Below, in pieces: positions 8,057-16,266 of a stretch of 64,000 nucleotides of DNA (position 1 is the stretch's first letter; every line of letters starts with the position of its first letter). Where the stretch lies: assembly GCF_903969135.1 (NCBI RefSeq), contig NZ_LR824569.1, positions 3,369,001-3,433,000 of the forward strand, written 5' to 3'. Under the pieces are notes generated by a model, which had not been told where the DNA came from, ran no database searches, and saw nothing but the letters and a program-made list of their open reading frames with translations. Origin of the DNA: Chryseobacterium sp. JV274 (lineage in GTDB: Bacteria > Bacteroidota > Bacteroidia > Flavobacteriales > Weeksellaceae). The translations under genes were made by a program, and so were the position numbers.

Positions 8057-8877
8057 TGATGAAAAAACTATTATCAACCCTATTTCTGACCATAGGACTT
8101 TTGGTGTCGGCTCAGGTAGGAATAAAAACAGATACTCCAAAAGCAACTCTTGATGTAAACGGAGATTTGAACTTCAGAAATAAAATTGCAGTCCTTAATG
8201 CTACTGATAATTCAATTTCTCAGGGAAATAACGACCAATTACTGGTTTCTCAGGGAGAAGGCTATGCCCCAATCTGGAAATCACTTCGTATTCCTGAATA
8301 TGAGCCTAATAAATTTTATCTGATCTACAACAACTCTTTTTCAGATAAAGTAGGGATTTCATTTACTTCTTCTGATGATTCTTCGGTAGGTTTGGCCTCA
8401 AGAGGGGGAACTTTTACCAAAGGAAAAGAGATCAGCAGTCTTACTAATTTTAAAAAAATCAACAACCTTTCACAGGTAATCAGTGTATTCAGTACTCAGA
8501 GTAAAGCTTACTTCCAGTTTGAAACGGTTGTACAGGCAGACTTCGGAGGTGCTGGGACTACAGATACCTCAATAGATTATGCCTGTGGGATTTTTGTAGA
8601 CAATAAACTGGTGAATCTGAGACAGAGAAACTTAAAAGCAATCAGTACTTCATATCCTTTCCTTACCCATACTCAGATTGGTATTGTAGATAATCTTGCG
8701 AAAGGAGATCATACAGTAGATGTTGCCTGTACAAGATTGGGTTCTTATGGAGCGGGGAGCAATACCCTTACGATAGGAACCAATGTATACTCTAATATTA
8801 ATGGCTTTATTTCACAGTCATCCCTTAAAGTAGATGTATATGAAGTTCCAGAAGTGTTTAACACCATTATAAACTAA
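8056..8877 (+). CDS. exported VGIKT/LDVNG protein, second paralogue
   Basis: 273 residues, the same length as the preceding gene. The start is one of two adjacent ATGs (8056 or 8059), the first sharing its A with the upstream TAA. Signal peptide MMKKLLSTLFLTIGLLVSAQ, then VGIKTDTPKATLDVNGD. The SQGEGYAPIWKSL linker is nearly identical to that of the first paralogue. The C-terminal domain keeps both Cys motifs (YACGIFVDNKL and DVACTRLG). Function is unknown; the preserved overall plan with strong sequence divergence in the middle suggests duplication followed by diversification of a surface-exposed binding domain. Confidence 0.75.
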   Translation: MMKKLLSTLFLTIGLLVSAQVGIKTDTPKATLDVNGDLNFRNKIAVLNATDNSISQGNNDQLLVSQGEGYAPIWKSLRIPEYEPNKFYLIYNNSFSDKVGISFTSSDDSSVGLASRGGTFTKGKEISSLTNFKKINNLSQVISVFSTQSKAYFQFETVVQADFGGAGTTDTSIDYACGIFVDNKLVNLRQRNLKAISTSYPFLTHTQIGIVDNLAKGDHTVDVACTRLGSYGAGSNTLTIGTNVYSNINGFISQSSLKVDVYEVPEVFNTIIN

Positions 8878-8885
8878 AGCGGATT

Positions 8886-9623
8886 ATGAAAAAAATATTA
8901 TTTGTAACATCACTTCTGTTAACTGTTGCAGCTACTGCCCAAGTGGGTATTAATACTCCTAATCCGACTAATATGCTGGATGTAAACGGAGACCTGAATG
9001 TTGGAAAAGAATTAAGAACAGGAGGTACAGATGTACTGAGAGGATCTGCCGGAGCAGCAGGTGATATATTTCACAATAACGCAGACCTGACTACAAACGA
9101 CTGGAAGGCAATAAAAATTGCAGACGGACAAGGAAGTATGTCAGTTTTTTCAATCAATACGGTTGCTGATAAAACAGGAGTTACTTTTGTTGCGCCAAAC
9201 GGAGCTACTACTCCTTATAACGATGGAGATGCTTTAGCTGGGAACTGGACTGTGCTTCCCGGGGCAGTGGATACATTCTCTGTAACCAATATGGTGAATA
9301 AAGCTACATTCTCTTTTCAGACGACTGTTCAAAAAACAGGAACAAGCTCAGCGAGTTTTGCCTGTGGTATTTTTATAGATGACAAACTTAGAGCGGTAAG
9401 AACAGATGTTTTATTAGGAGATAGCGGGGCCTACAAGATTTTTAATCTTAATGCTACTCTTGCGAATCTTACTCCTAAAAACCAATATAGCGTTAAAGTA
9501 GCCTGCATCAAAAGAGCAATCTCAGGAACAAATCTGGGAATAGGAAAAGCTGTTGATGCTACTTATCTTAATAGCGATATGTCACAATCTGTTTTGACGA
9601 CATCTATATTGCAACCTTATTAA
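8886..9623 (+). CDS. exported VGINT/LDVNG protein, third paralogue
   Basis: 245 residues, shorter than its two neighbours. Signal peptide MKKILFVTSLLLTVAATAQ, then VGINTPNPTNMLDVNGD. The SQGEG linker is replaced by GDIFHNNADLTTNDWKAI, so the middle differs, but the paired Cys motifs remain (FACGIFIDDKL and KVACIKR). It ends the operon: a strong terminator follows at 9648. Eight bases separate it from the second paralogue. No enzymatic motif is visible; a structural or adhesive surface role is the best guess. Confidence 0.75.
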   Translation: MKKILFVTSLLLTVAATAQVGINTPNPTNMLDVNGDLNVGKELRTGGTDVLRGSAGAAGDIFHNNADLTTNDWKAIKIADGQGSMSVFSINTVADKTGVTFVAPNGATTPYNDGDALAGNWTVLPGAVDTFSVTNMVNKATFSFQTTVQKTGTSSASFACGIFIDDKLRAVRTDVLLGDSGAYKIFNLNATLANLTPKNQYSVKVACIKRAISGTNLGIGKAVDATYLNSDMSQSVLTTSILQPY

Positions 9624-9647
9624 TTTTTATGATAATACAATAATTAG

Positions 9648-9681
9648 AAATCTAAAAACGTTATGTTTTTAGATTTTTTTT
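9648..9681 (+). terminator. intrinsic terminator of the three-paralogue operon
   Basis: Perfect 12-bp stem AAATCTAAAAAC/GTTTTTAGATTT with a 5-base loop, followed by a T run; 24 bases after the stop. Confidence 0.85.
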
Positions 9682-9746
9682 GTTTATTAACTCTATTTCT
9701 TGTGAATTTGTCCATATAAATTGAAGTGTATTATCGAAAATTGAAT

Positions 9747-9754
9747 TATATTTG
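9747..9754 (+). promoter_or_regulatory. -7 box TATATTTG of the first lipoprotein gene
   Basis: Exact TAnnTTTG, 21 bases before the ATG at 9776. A TTG lies 23 bases upstream (9721-9723), at the long end of the allowed spacing. Confidence 0.5.
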
Positions 9755-9775
9755 GGCAAGCTAAAAAAATTCTAT

Positions 9776-10648
9776 ATGGTAAAAAACTATTTTTTAAAAA
9801 TATTTGCCGGTATTGCTTTTCTTGGGCTGCTGGCAGCATGTACTACTACCTCAGATCCCATAGAATCTATCCCGAATCCGGATGATGGACCGCCGCCTAA
9901 AAAGGTTTTAGCAAAGGTGAGTGCTAATAATATTTCCCAGGAAGAATATGTTACGGCAGCAGTAACCGGAGATTTACAGACTGCAGTTTCTAAGGATGAA
10001 TCTGCTCCGGGTGCTTTTTATACGGGAACGGTAACGTATACCAACAAGAATATCACAAAAATTAAATATGTAAGTTCAGCAGCATCCAGTCTTGTTTATG
10101 AATTTAATATTGTTCCTGATGCTACAGGTAAAAAGATTTACAACGCCACTTCTACTACAACGGGTGCCACTCCATCAGTTTCTGTTATAAGTGACTATAC
10201 TTTTACTTATAATCCAACGACGAATAAACTTACTAAGATTCTTGAGAAGAGAAAAGAAGGGGGAATCAGCGCTTATAACAAATTTATAGATTATAGTTTT
10301 GTATATACCGGAGATAATGTTATTCAGGTAGTTTCTTCTAAAGGATTATTAGATATCAATGGAAACCCGAATATGGGTACTGCAGTAGTAAGCAAGTACA
10401 GCTTTCAGAACTATGATGCTCAGAAAAGCCCTTACTCTACACTTTCACCGGTTTATTTTATAACACGAAGTCTGATAAATCCAGCTCAATTCTATAAAAT
10501 TTCTCCGAATAATCCTACTTCAATGTTTATAGAATTGCCTTCACCAGCGGCTCCGGTAAATACAGCTCAGAGCTATTCTTATGATAATCAAGGGTATGTG
10601 GTTGTAGAGAAAAACCAGAATGTTACTTTTACCTATAAAAATTTATAG
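9776..10648 (+). CDS. lipoprotein, first of a tandem pair
   Basis: 290 residues from the ATG at 9776; the frame extends to a TTG at 9752 that is part of the promoter box. Signal peptide with lipobox LLAAC, followed by TTTSDPIESIPNPDD. The mature protein is beta-rich with repeated YTxxNKxTKI-type strands (TYTNKNITKIKYV, NPTTNKLTKI), resembling the strand-turn repeats of RHS-like or DUF4595-like Bacteroidota lipoproteins. The C-terminus shares a block with the next gene: YDAQKSPYSTLSPVYFITR and a SPNNP motif. It has its own promoter, so it is not simply part of the downstream unit. Function unknown. Confidence 0.75.
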   Translation: MVKNYFLKIFAGIAFLGLLAACTTTSDPIESIPNPDDGPPPKKVLAKVSANNISQEEYVTAAVTGDLQTAVSKDESAPGAFYTGTVTYTNKNITKIKYVSSAASSLVYEFNIVPDATGKKIYNATSTTTGATPSVSVISDYTFTYNPTTNKLTKILEKRKEGGISAYNKFIDYSFVYTGDNVIQVVSSKGLLDINGNPNMGTAVVSKYSFQNYDAQKSPYSTLSPVYFITRSLINPAQFYKISPNNPTSMFIELPSPAAPVNTAQSYSYDNQGYVVVEKNQNVTFTYKNL

Positions 10649-10715
10649 GAGAGAGAGATAGTTATTAATCTTACCAGAATATAAAATAATCATATAATTT
10701 TTAGGTAAAAAAAAT

Positions 10716-10723
10716 TATATTTG
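10716..10723 (+). promoter_or_regulatory. -7 box TATATTTG of the second lipoprotein gene
   Basis: Exact TAnnTTTG, 26 bases before the ATG at 10750. The -33 element is not clear. Confidence 0.5.
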
Positions 10724-10749
10724 TCAAAAAAATAATCAATTACAAGGAA

Positions 10750-11682
10750 ATGAAGCAAATTTTCTATTTTATTTTACTAATCGCAGGTTTTTCTTCAATA
10801 CATTCCTGCAAGGACATGCTGGATGAGGATGGAAATCCATTGCTGGATCTTAACAATACAGGAGGATTAAGCGGTCCCAGAGCATTATACAGAGAAATTA
10901 CAGATAAAGATACTATCGCAGAATATCAGTACAGCGGACTTCTTGTGACTAAAGTACTTACAGATAGTGCTTCAGTGACTAATATTATGTATAGTGGTGA
11001 TAAAATCAGCCAGATTAATTTCAATGGCTTTTTGGATCTTGACGGAAACGGAAAACTAGATAAGGATAGTGTATCATACACTCAATTATTCACTTACGCA
11101 AATAACAATAAGCTGCAGACGATTTCTGAAAACCGTTCTATTTTCAGAAGACCTCCGCCTGTACCACCGGCAACTACTCCAGGTCCACAGACATTACTGA
11201 AAAAAGAGAAGAGCCTTTACAATATTAAATATAGTACTGCTACAGGGAAGCTGGATTCTATCATTATGAGGAATGGTCCGGATGTAGTAGGAGTGCCGCT
11301 TGCTTTCACAGATTACTCTAAAACGGCTTACACATATGTAGGCGATAACGTATCTAAAGTAACAAGAAACTATGGAACAATGACAGGAGGAGCATTCGGT
11401 GCTGTTACAGGAAAATATAGCTATGAATACTATGCATATGATGATCAGGTGAGCCCGTTCACATTATTGCCACACGTATATAAGATTTCAAGACTATTAT
11501 CTACAGTAATCAATGATAAAGAAAGTCTTATTCTATCTCCAAACAACCCTAAGAGATGGTCGGTGACAGATCTTTCGCCACCTATTCCAACTCCAATTGT
11601 AAAGAGTACCAATTACGTTTATGATCCTCAGACTTATATGACAAAAGGATACGGCGTTAATTATATCTACAAACCACAATAG
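10750..11682 (+). CDS. lipoprotein, second of a tandem pair
   Basis: 310 residues. Signal peptide MKQIFYFILLIAGFSSIHSC with the lipid Cys at residue 20, then KDMLDEDGNP. Strand-turn repeats like those of the preceding gene (YSGDKISQINFNG, YVGDNVSKVTRNY), a proline-rich loop (RRPPPVPPATTPGPQ), and the shared C-terminal block YDDQVSPFTLLPHVYKISR with SPNNP. A DLDGNGKLDKDS segment looks like a calcium-binding loop or dockerin-like turn, but only one copy is present. The pair is probably an old duplication; both are likely surface lipoproteins. Confidence 0.75.
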   Translation: MKQIFYFILLIAGFSSIHSCKDMLDEDGNPLLDLNNTGGLSGPRALYREITDKDTIAEYQYSGLLVTKVLTDSASVTNIMYSGDKISQINFNGFLDLDGNGKLDKDSVSYTQLFTYANNNKLQTISENRSIFRRPPPVPPATTPGPQTLLKKEKSLYNIKYSTATGKLDSIIMRNGPDVVGVPLAFTDYSKTAYTYVGDNVSKVTRNYGTMTGGAFGAVTGKYSYEYYAYDDQVSPFTLLPHVYKISRLLSTVINDKESLILSPNNPKRWSVTDLSPPIPTPIVKSTNYVYDPQTYMTKGYGVNYIYKPQ

Positions 11683-11703
11683 AAGACTTTTTTAATAATA
11701 TTG

Positions 11704-11736
11704 AAACTCAATCTTTCCTAAGATTGAGTTTTTTAT
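11704..11736 (+). terminator. intrinsic terminator of the second lipoprotein gene
   Basis: Stem AAACTCAATCTT/AGATTGAGTTT with a 5-base loop and a T run, 22 bases after the stop. Confidence 0.85.
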
Positions 11737-11747
11737 TTTTTATCCCT

Positions 11748-11755
11748 TAATTTTG
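11748..11755 (+). promoter_or_regulatory. -7 box TAATTTTG of pth
   Basis: Exact TAnnTTTG, 13 bases before the pth ATG, directly after the preceding terminator. Confidence 0.5.
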
Positions 11756-11768
11756 CAAAAAATTTCTG

Positions 11769-12332
11769 ATGAAATATTTAATTGTCGGGCTTGGTAACAA
11801 AGGCTCAGAATATGAAAATACACGACACAATATAGGCTTTAAAGTAGCTGAAAAAATAGCTGAAACTCTTGAGGTATCATTCAATACCTCCAATTTTGGC
11901 TGGATGGCAGAAGGAAAACATAAGGGCAGAAAAGTTTTTATCCTTAAACCAGATACGTATATGAATCTTTCCGGAAATGCGGTGAAATACTGGATGCAGA
12001 AAGAAAATATTCCTTTGGAAAATGTACTGATTGTTACTGATGATCTTGCTTTACCTTTCGGAACATTAAGGTTGAAAGGGAAAGGCTCTGATGCTGGCCA
12101 CAACGGACTCAAAAATATTAATGAAGTATTGCAGACCCAAAATTACGCAAGGCTTCGTTTCGGAATCTCTGCTGATTTCTCTGCAGGACGACAGGTAGAT
12201 TATGTATTAGGAACCTGGAATGAAGAAGAGACAGCAAAGCTTACTGAGAGAATTGAAACTTTTTCAAAAGCGAGCCTTTCTTTCGTATTTGCAGGATTGA
12301 ATAATACGATGTCTACATTTAACGGGAAATAA
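11769..12332 (+). CDS. pth: peptidyl-tRNA hydrolase
   Basis: 187 residues, the usual bacterial Pth length. It hydrolyses peptidyl-tRNA released from stalled ribosomes and recycles tRNA in the cytoplasm. Catalytic and substrate residues are present: [18 protein letters not shown] with Asn10 and His20, [18 protein letters not shown], and [12 protein letters not shown]. Single gene between a terminator upstream and a shared terminator downstream. Confidence 0.96.
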   Translation: MKYLIVGLGNKGSEYENTRHNIGFKVAEKIAETLEVSFNTSNFGWMAEGKHKGRKVFILKPDTYMNLSGNAVKYWMQKENIPLENVLIVTDDLALPFGTLRLKGKGSDAGHNGLKNINEVLQTQNYARLRFGISADFSAGRQVDYVLGTWNEEETAKLTERIETFSKASLSFVFAGLNNTMSTFNGK

Positions 12333-12400
12333 TAGAAAGACAGAAAGTAAGAGAGTATAGGAGCAGGTAATAAGGAGTAGACTTTTATTGCATGACAAAA

Positions 12401-12434
12401 AATAAATGCCACCGGATTCCGATGGCATTTTCTG
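12401..12434. terminator. bidirectional terminator between pth and the carbonic anhydrase
   Basis: Stem AAATGCCA/TGGCATTT extended by CGG/CCG across one mismatch. It has TTTT on the plus side and a longer T run on the minus side, between two convergent genes. Confidence 0.7.
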
Positions 12435-12467
12435 TAAATTATAATTGAAATTTAATGAGTTTATCTT

Positions 12468-13103
12468 TTATAACCAACTTACTGCACCAGTTTCAACATC
12501 ATAATTGGCACCAACAATTTTAATTTTTCCTTCTTCTTCAAGTTTTTTAAGTGTTGAGCTTTGCTTACGGATGTCTTCAATAGCGCTTTTTACGTTTTGC
12601 TGATTAAGCCTTTCCAAAAGAGAACTGTTTTTTGATGAACGCTCTTCATTTTCTTCAATGATGTCATTGATGATAGGGTTGAAATGGTTGATCAGGTGGT
12701 TAAGATTATCCATTCCCAATCCTTCAATCTGTGCAGCATCAAGACCTCCTTTCAAAGCACCGCATTTTGTGTGGCCTAAAACTACAATAAGTTTAGAACC
12801 GGCAACGTTGCAGCCAAATTCCATCGATCCAAGAATGTCCTGATTAATAAAATTACCGGCAATTCTGATACTGAAAACGTCTCCCAATCCCTGGTCAAAG
12901 ATAAGCTCCGCAGAAGTACGGCTGTCTATACAGCTTAGAACTACAGCAAAAGGCCACTGTCCTTCACGGGTAGCATTCACTTGCTCAAGAAGGTCTCTGT
13001 TTGCTTTAAGATTGTTTACAAATCTTTGATTTCCTTCTTTTAAGAATTCTAATGCTTTCTCTGGAGTGATAGTAGACTGTGTTTCGTATGTATGTGCTTT
13101 CAT
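12468..13103 (-). CDS. beta-class carbonic anhydrase
   Basis: 211 residues, interconverting CO2 and bicarbonate. Zinc ligands of the beta class are visible: Cys58 in SCIDSR (with the Asp60-Arg62 dyad), His111 and Cys114 in GHTKCGALKG. No signal peptide, so cytoplasmic. It lies 50 bases downstream of the SulP gene on the same strand and is probably co-transcribed with it. A second carbonic anhydrase lies at 15215, of a different subtype (only moderate similarity), so the two are not recent duplicates. Confidence 0.93.
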   Translation of the reverse strand: MKAHTYETQSTITPEKALEFLKEGNQRFVNNLKANRDLLEQVNATREGQWPFAVVLSCIDSRTSAELIFDQGLGDVFSIRIAGNFINQDILGSMEFGCNVAGSKLIVVLGHTKCGALKGGLDAAQIEGLGMDNLNHLINHFNPIINDIIEENEERSSKNSSLLERLNQQNVKSAIEDIRKQSSTLKKLEEEGKIKIVGANYDVETGAVSWL

Positions 13104-13153
13104 ATTTTTATTGTTTTCGAATTTAAAGTTAAAAAATTAATTATAAATGGAGA

Positions 13154-14746
13154 TTACATGGCTCTTTTGTGAGTAACCAGAATATGGGAATCCTCACTTC
13201 TTTCGTAATCTCTGTATGAAGTTTTAAAGCCTAAAAGTTCTACGTTGATGTCCTGTTCCTTTGCACGGATATTGGCAAAATCCTGAATCATTTCCAGTAC
13301 ATCTGTTGCGATGTATGAAGTGCTTCTGGCATCAATGATGACCGTTGAACTTGGTTTTATATTTTTAAGTGTTTTTTTGATAGCAGCTTTATTTAAAAAT
13401 GAAACTTCTTCAGCTAGTTTTATGTTGATTCCATCTGCATCATCCAGCCTTTCTCTGCTCAAATAATAAGCTCTTTTCATATTCCCCTGAAGGATATAGA
13501 AAACAGAGATAGTAAGACCAATTCCGACTCCTTTTAATAAATCTGTTGCTACAACAGCTACCACCGTTGCTACAAACGGAATAAACTGGAATTTTCCTAA
13601 ATGCCAGAAATGCTTGAATGTAGCCGGCTTTGCCAATTTATATCCCACTAAAATTAATACCGCAGCCAATGTAGCTAATGGAATTAAATTTAAAATAACA
13701 GGAATAGAAAGTACACAGATCAATAAGAATATTCCGTGAATAATGGCTGAGATTTTAGAAGTTGCTCCGGCGTTAGCATTGGCAGAACTTCTTACGACAA
13801 CAGACGTCATTGGAAGACCACCGATAAATGAGCTGATAAGATTTCCGATTCCCTGAGCCTTAAGCTCAAGATTGGTATCCGTAATTCTTCTCTGTCGGTC
13901 TAATCGGTCTGATGCTTCAATACAAAGTAACGTCTCAATTGAGGCTACAATAGCAATTGTTGCACCTACAATCCATACTTTAGGATTTGTGAAACCATTA
14001 AAATCCGGAGTGGTAATCAGGTTCTTGAAATCATCAAAAGACTGAGGAACAGGCAAAGAAACCAAATGCTGGGTTTCGATAGCCAGAGAACTTCCGGACA
14101 TCTTGAAGAGTTGATTCAGAAGAATACTTACAATTACTGCAACCAAAGCTCCAGGAAGCATTTTCAGCCTCTTCAGAACGTGGATTTTATCCCATGCGAT
14201 AAGAACTGCTACTGAAACCAAAGTAATAACAATAGCCCCAGGGTGGATAGCCCCAAATAATTCTGTAAAATATCCGAAGTTTAAACCATTATCAAAAATA
14301 GATTCATGACCTTCATAATCTTTATCAAATCCTAAAGCATGCGGAATCTGTTTTAAAATAATAATGATTCCTATGGCAGCAAGCATTCCTTCAATAACGT
14401 TGTTGGGAAAGTAGTTGGAAATACTTCCGGCTCTTACAAACCCTAAAATCAATTGAATAAGTCCTGCAATAATCCCTGCACAAAGGAAAAGCTCAAATGC
14501 GCCAAGATCTGTTATAGCTGTTAAAACAATTGCCGTTAAACCTGCTGCAGGCCCGGAAACTGAAATATTAGAATTACTGATTGTTCCTACTACCAGGCCG
14601 CCTATAATACCGGAAATAATACCGGATAATGGGGGAGCACCTGATGCTAAAGCAATTCCTAAACACAACGGAAGTGCTACTAAAAATACCACGAGTCCTG
14701 AAGGAAAATTCTCCTTGATTCCTCCTATTAATGATGTCTTTTTCAT
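13154..14746 (-). CDS. SulP/SLC26 family anion transporter with STAS domain
   Basis: 530 residues. The N-terminal two thirds is the hydrophobic SLC26 core, starting with KENFPSGLVVFLVALPLCLGIA and the GIISGIIGG helix typical of SulP. The C-terminal part (about 415-515) is a cytoplasmic STAS domain with VIIDARSTSYIATDVLEMI. Family members move sulfate, bicarbonate, chloride or fumarate. Position between two carbonic anhydrases favours bicarbonate (as in cyanobacterial BicA), but this is inferred from context. Sulfate cannot be excluded; no sulfur-assimilation gene is nearby. Confidence 0.9.
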   Translation of the reverse strand: MKKTSLIGGIKENFPSGLVVFLVALPLCLGIALASGAPPLSGIISGIIGGLVVGTISNSNISVSGPAAGLTAIVLTAITDLGAFELFLCAGIIAGLIQLILGFVRAGSISNYFPNNVIEGMLAAIGIIIILKQIPHALGFDKDYEGHESIFDNGLNFGYFTELFGAIHPGAIVITLVSVAVLIAWDKIHVLKRLKMLPGALVAVIVSILLNQLFKMSGSSLAIETQHLVSLPVPQSFDDFKNLITTPDFNGFTNPKVWIVGATIAIVASIETLLCIEASDRLDRQRRITDTNLELKAQGIGNLISSFIGGLPMTSVVVRSSANANAGATSKISAIIHGIFLLICVLSIPVILNLIPLATLAAVLILVGYKLAKPATFKHFWHLGKFQFIPFVATVVAVVATDLLKGVGIGLTISVFYILQGNMKRAYYLSRERLDDADGINIKLAEEVSFLNKAAIKKTLKNIKPSSTVIIDARSTSYIATDVLEMIQDFANIRAKEQDINVELLGFKTSYRDYERSEDSHILVTHKRAM

Positions 14747-14893
14747 AATGTGAAGCTGTAAAGTATAACCGGCTTATTTTTTTTTAAATAAGTCAATTAC
14801 AAAAAGTTGAGAAAAAATAATTTTTAAAGTACATGTGTATCCGATATCAAAAAATGATATGGAAATAGTATCAAAAAAATCTAACTATAAGAG

Positions 14894-15193
14894 TTACGCT
14901 TCCGGAGGGGGAGAAAATATAGTAAGTAAAGGTGAAAGATGAAAAGAATCATCTATCAGTACAAAAGAAACGCCCTGAAAATCAGGTTCGGAAAACTTCA
15001 GATAGTCGAAAACGTCCAAAGGTTTCGGAATGGTCTTTTCATAAACAATAAATGAGGACGGATGAGAATGTGGTTCTTCTTCGTTGATTATTATATTCGT
15101 TCTTGCAATATCCCAGCCCGCTACCGCAGCAATGCCTGGCAGCGCCGTAAAATTCAGAAAAAACGTTAATACAATAATACTCCAGAATTTCAT
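14894..15193 (-). CDS. small exported protein of the carbonic anhydrase/SulP cluster, unknown function
   Basis: 99 residues with a signal peptide or N-terminal anchor (MKFWSIIVLTFFLNFTALPG). The mature part has an acidic, His-containing stretch NEEEPHSHPSS, aromatic segments (VYEKTIPKPLDVFDYLKF) and a proline-rich end, FSPPPEA. It lies 21 bases downstream of one carbonic anhydrase and 147 bases upstream of SulP, so it probably belongs to the same unit. I recall similar short proteins ending in SPPPEA in related flavobacteria but know no function; metal (zinc) binding by the His/Glu stretch is conceivable. Confidence 0.65.
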   Translation of the reverse strand: MKFWSIIVLTFFLNFTALPGIAAVAGWDIARTNIIINEEEPHSHPSSFIVYEKTIPKPLDVFDYLKFSEPDFQGVSFVLIDDSFHLSPLLTIFSPPPEA

Positions 15194-15214
15194 TTTACAT
15201 TCTTTTTAGAAAAA

Positions 15215-15883
15215 CTACTTAGTCTTTCTGCTCATTACCCAATCTGAACTTGTAAGATTGTAGATCTTTTGGATGTCTTTTAAGGTTTTCTCAAAATCAA
15301 TCTCCAGATCAATGATCTTACCTGTTCTAAGGTCAAATACCCAGCCGTGTACAATAGGTTGTTCCTCTAAAATATACCTTTCCTGTACGCAGGCCATTTT
15401 GATCACGTTGATGCACTGCTCCTGAACATTAAGTTCTACGAGTCTGTCATAACGCTTGTTTTCGTCTTCAATAGAATCCAGCTCTACCTGATGTAATCTG
15501 TAAACATCACGGATGTTTCTCAGCCAGGGATTCAATAATCCCAGATCCTGAGGAGTCATCGCGGCTTTTACACCACCACAGTTGTAATGTCCGCACACAA
15601 TAATGTGTTTCACTTTCAGATGTTCTACAGCATATTGAATAACGGCTGTAGAACTCATATCTAAAGTATTGACTACATTAGCAATGTTTCTGTGAACAAA
15701 TACTTCGCCCGGCTTTGCTCCCATCAATTCTTCTGCGGTGGCTCTGCTGTCTGAACATCCGATATAAAGAAATTCAGGATGCTGAGTTTTTGCAAGTTCC
15801 TTAAAGAAATTTGGGTCTTCAGCTACTTTGGATTCTACCCATTTTTTGTTGTTTTCGAAAATAACCTCGTACGATTGTGACAT
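15215..15883 (-). CDS. can: beta-class carbonic anhydrase (Can type)
   Basis: 222 residues, close to E. coli Can. Zinc ligands Cys43 (GCSDSRA, with Asp45-Arg47), His99 and Cys102 (CGHYNCGGVKAA). The stretch FVHRNIANVV is typical of this clade. Cytoplasmic. First gene of the minus-strand inorganic-carbon cluster. A TATTTTTG box at 15972..15965 could be its promoter, leaving an 80-base leader. Supplying bicarbonate for carboxylases is the usual role. Confidence 0.94.
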   Translation of the reverse strand: MSQSYEVIFENNKKWVESKVAEDPNFFKELAKTQHPEFLYIGCSDSRATAEELMGAKPGEVFVHRNIANVVNTLDMSSTAVIQYAVEHLKVKHIIVCGHYNCGGVKAAMTPQDLGLLNPWLRNIRDVYRLHQVELDSIEDENKRYDRLVELNVQEQCINVIKMACVQERYILEEQPIVHGWVFDLRTGKIIDLEIDFEKTLKDIQKIYNLTSSDWVMSRKTK

Positions 15884-16266
15884 AATTTTAAATTTTTAAA
15901 AGTTTATAATTATTTATTTCGTTTAAATTATTTCCAAAATCAATAGACTAAATCAATAATTATGCAAAAATATACTTTTTGTTAAAAAGTAAATCACTTT
16001 TAACAAAGTTTAATATTAAAATATGCTTAAAATCATGTCTAATATTCCGATATACTTTGCTTTACAGCCATCAGGCTCTATAGGGTAATCCAAACGTTTA
16101 AAACCAGGATAAAATTACGAAGTATAAATTAAAAATTGAGATTTGTGAATTAAAATATTCTTAATTTATTTGTCTCATCACATGTTGCTTCACAAGAGTT
16201 CATTAAAAAGCTGTCATATGTGTCAAAAAATGAATAATTTAACACCTTGATTAATCTATCCATTTG
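15884..16266. other. divergent intergenic region (can / AraC-type gene)
   Basis: 383 bases without a credible gene. On the minus strand TATTTTTG at 15972..15965 may serve can. An imperfect inverted repeat GTTAAAAAGT/ACTTTTAAC near 15981-16004 lies just upstream of it and could be an operator. The -7 box of the plus-strand regulator gene is not clear; the closest is TATACTTTG near 16050, one base too long. Confidence 0.4.
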
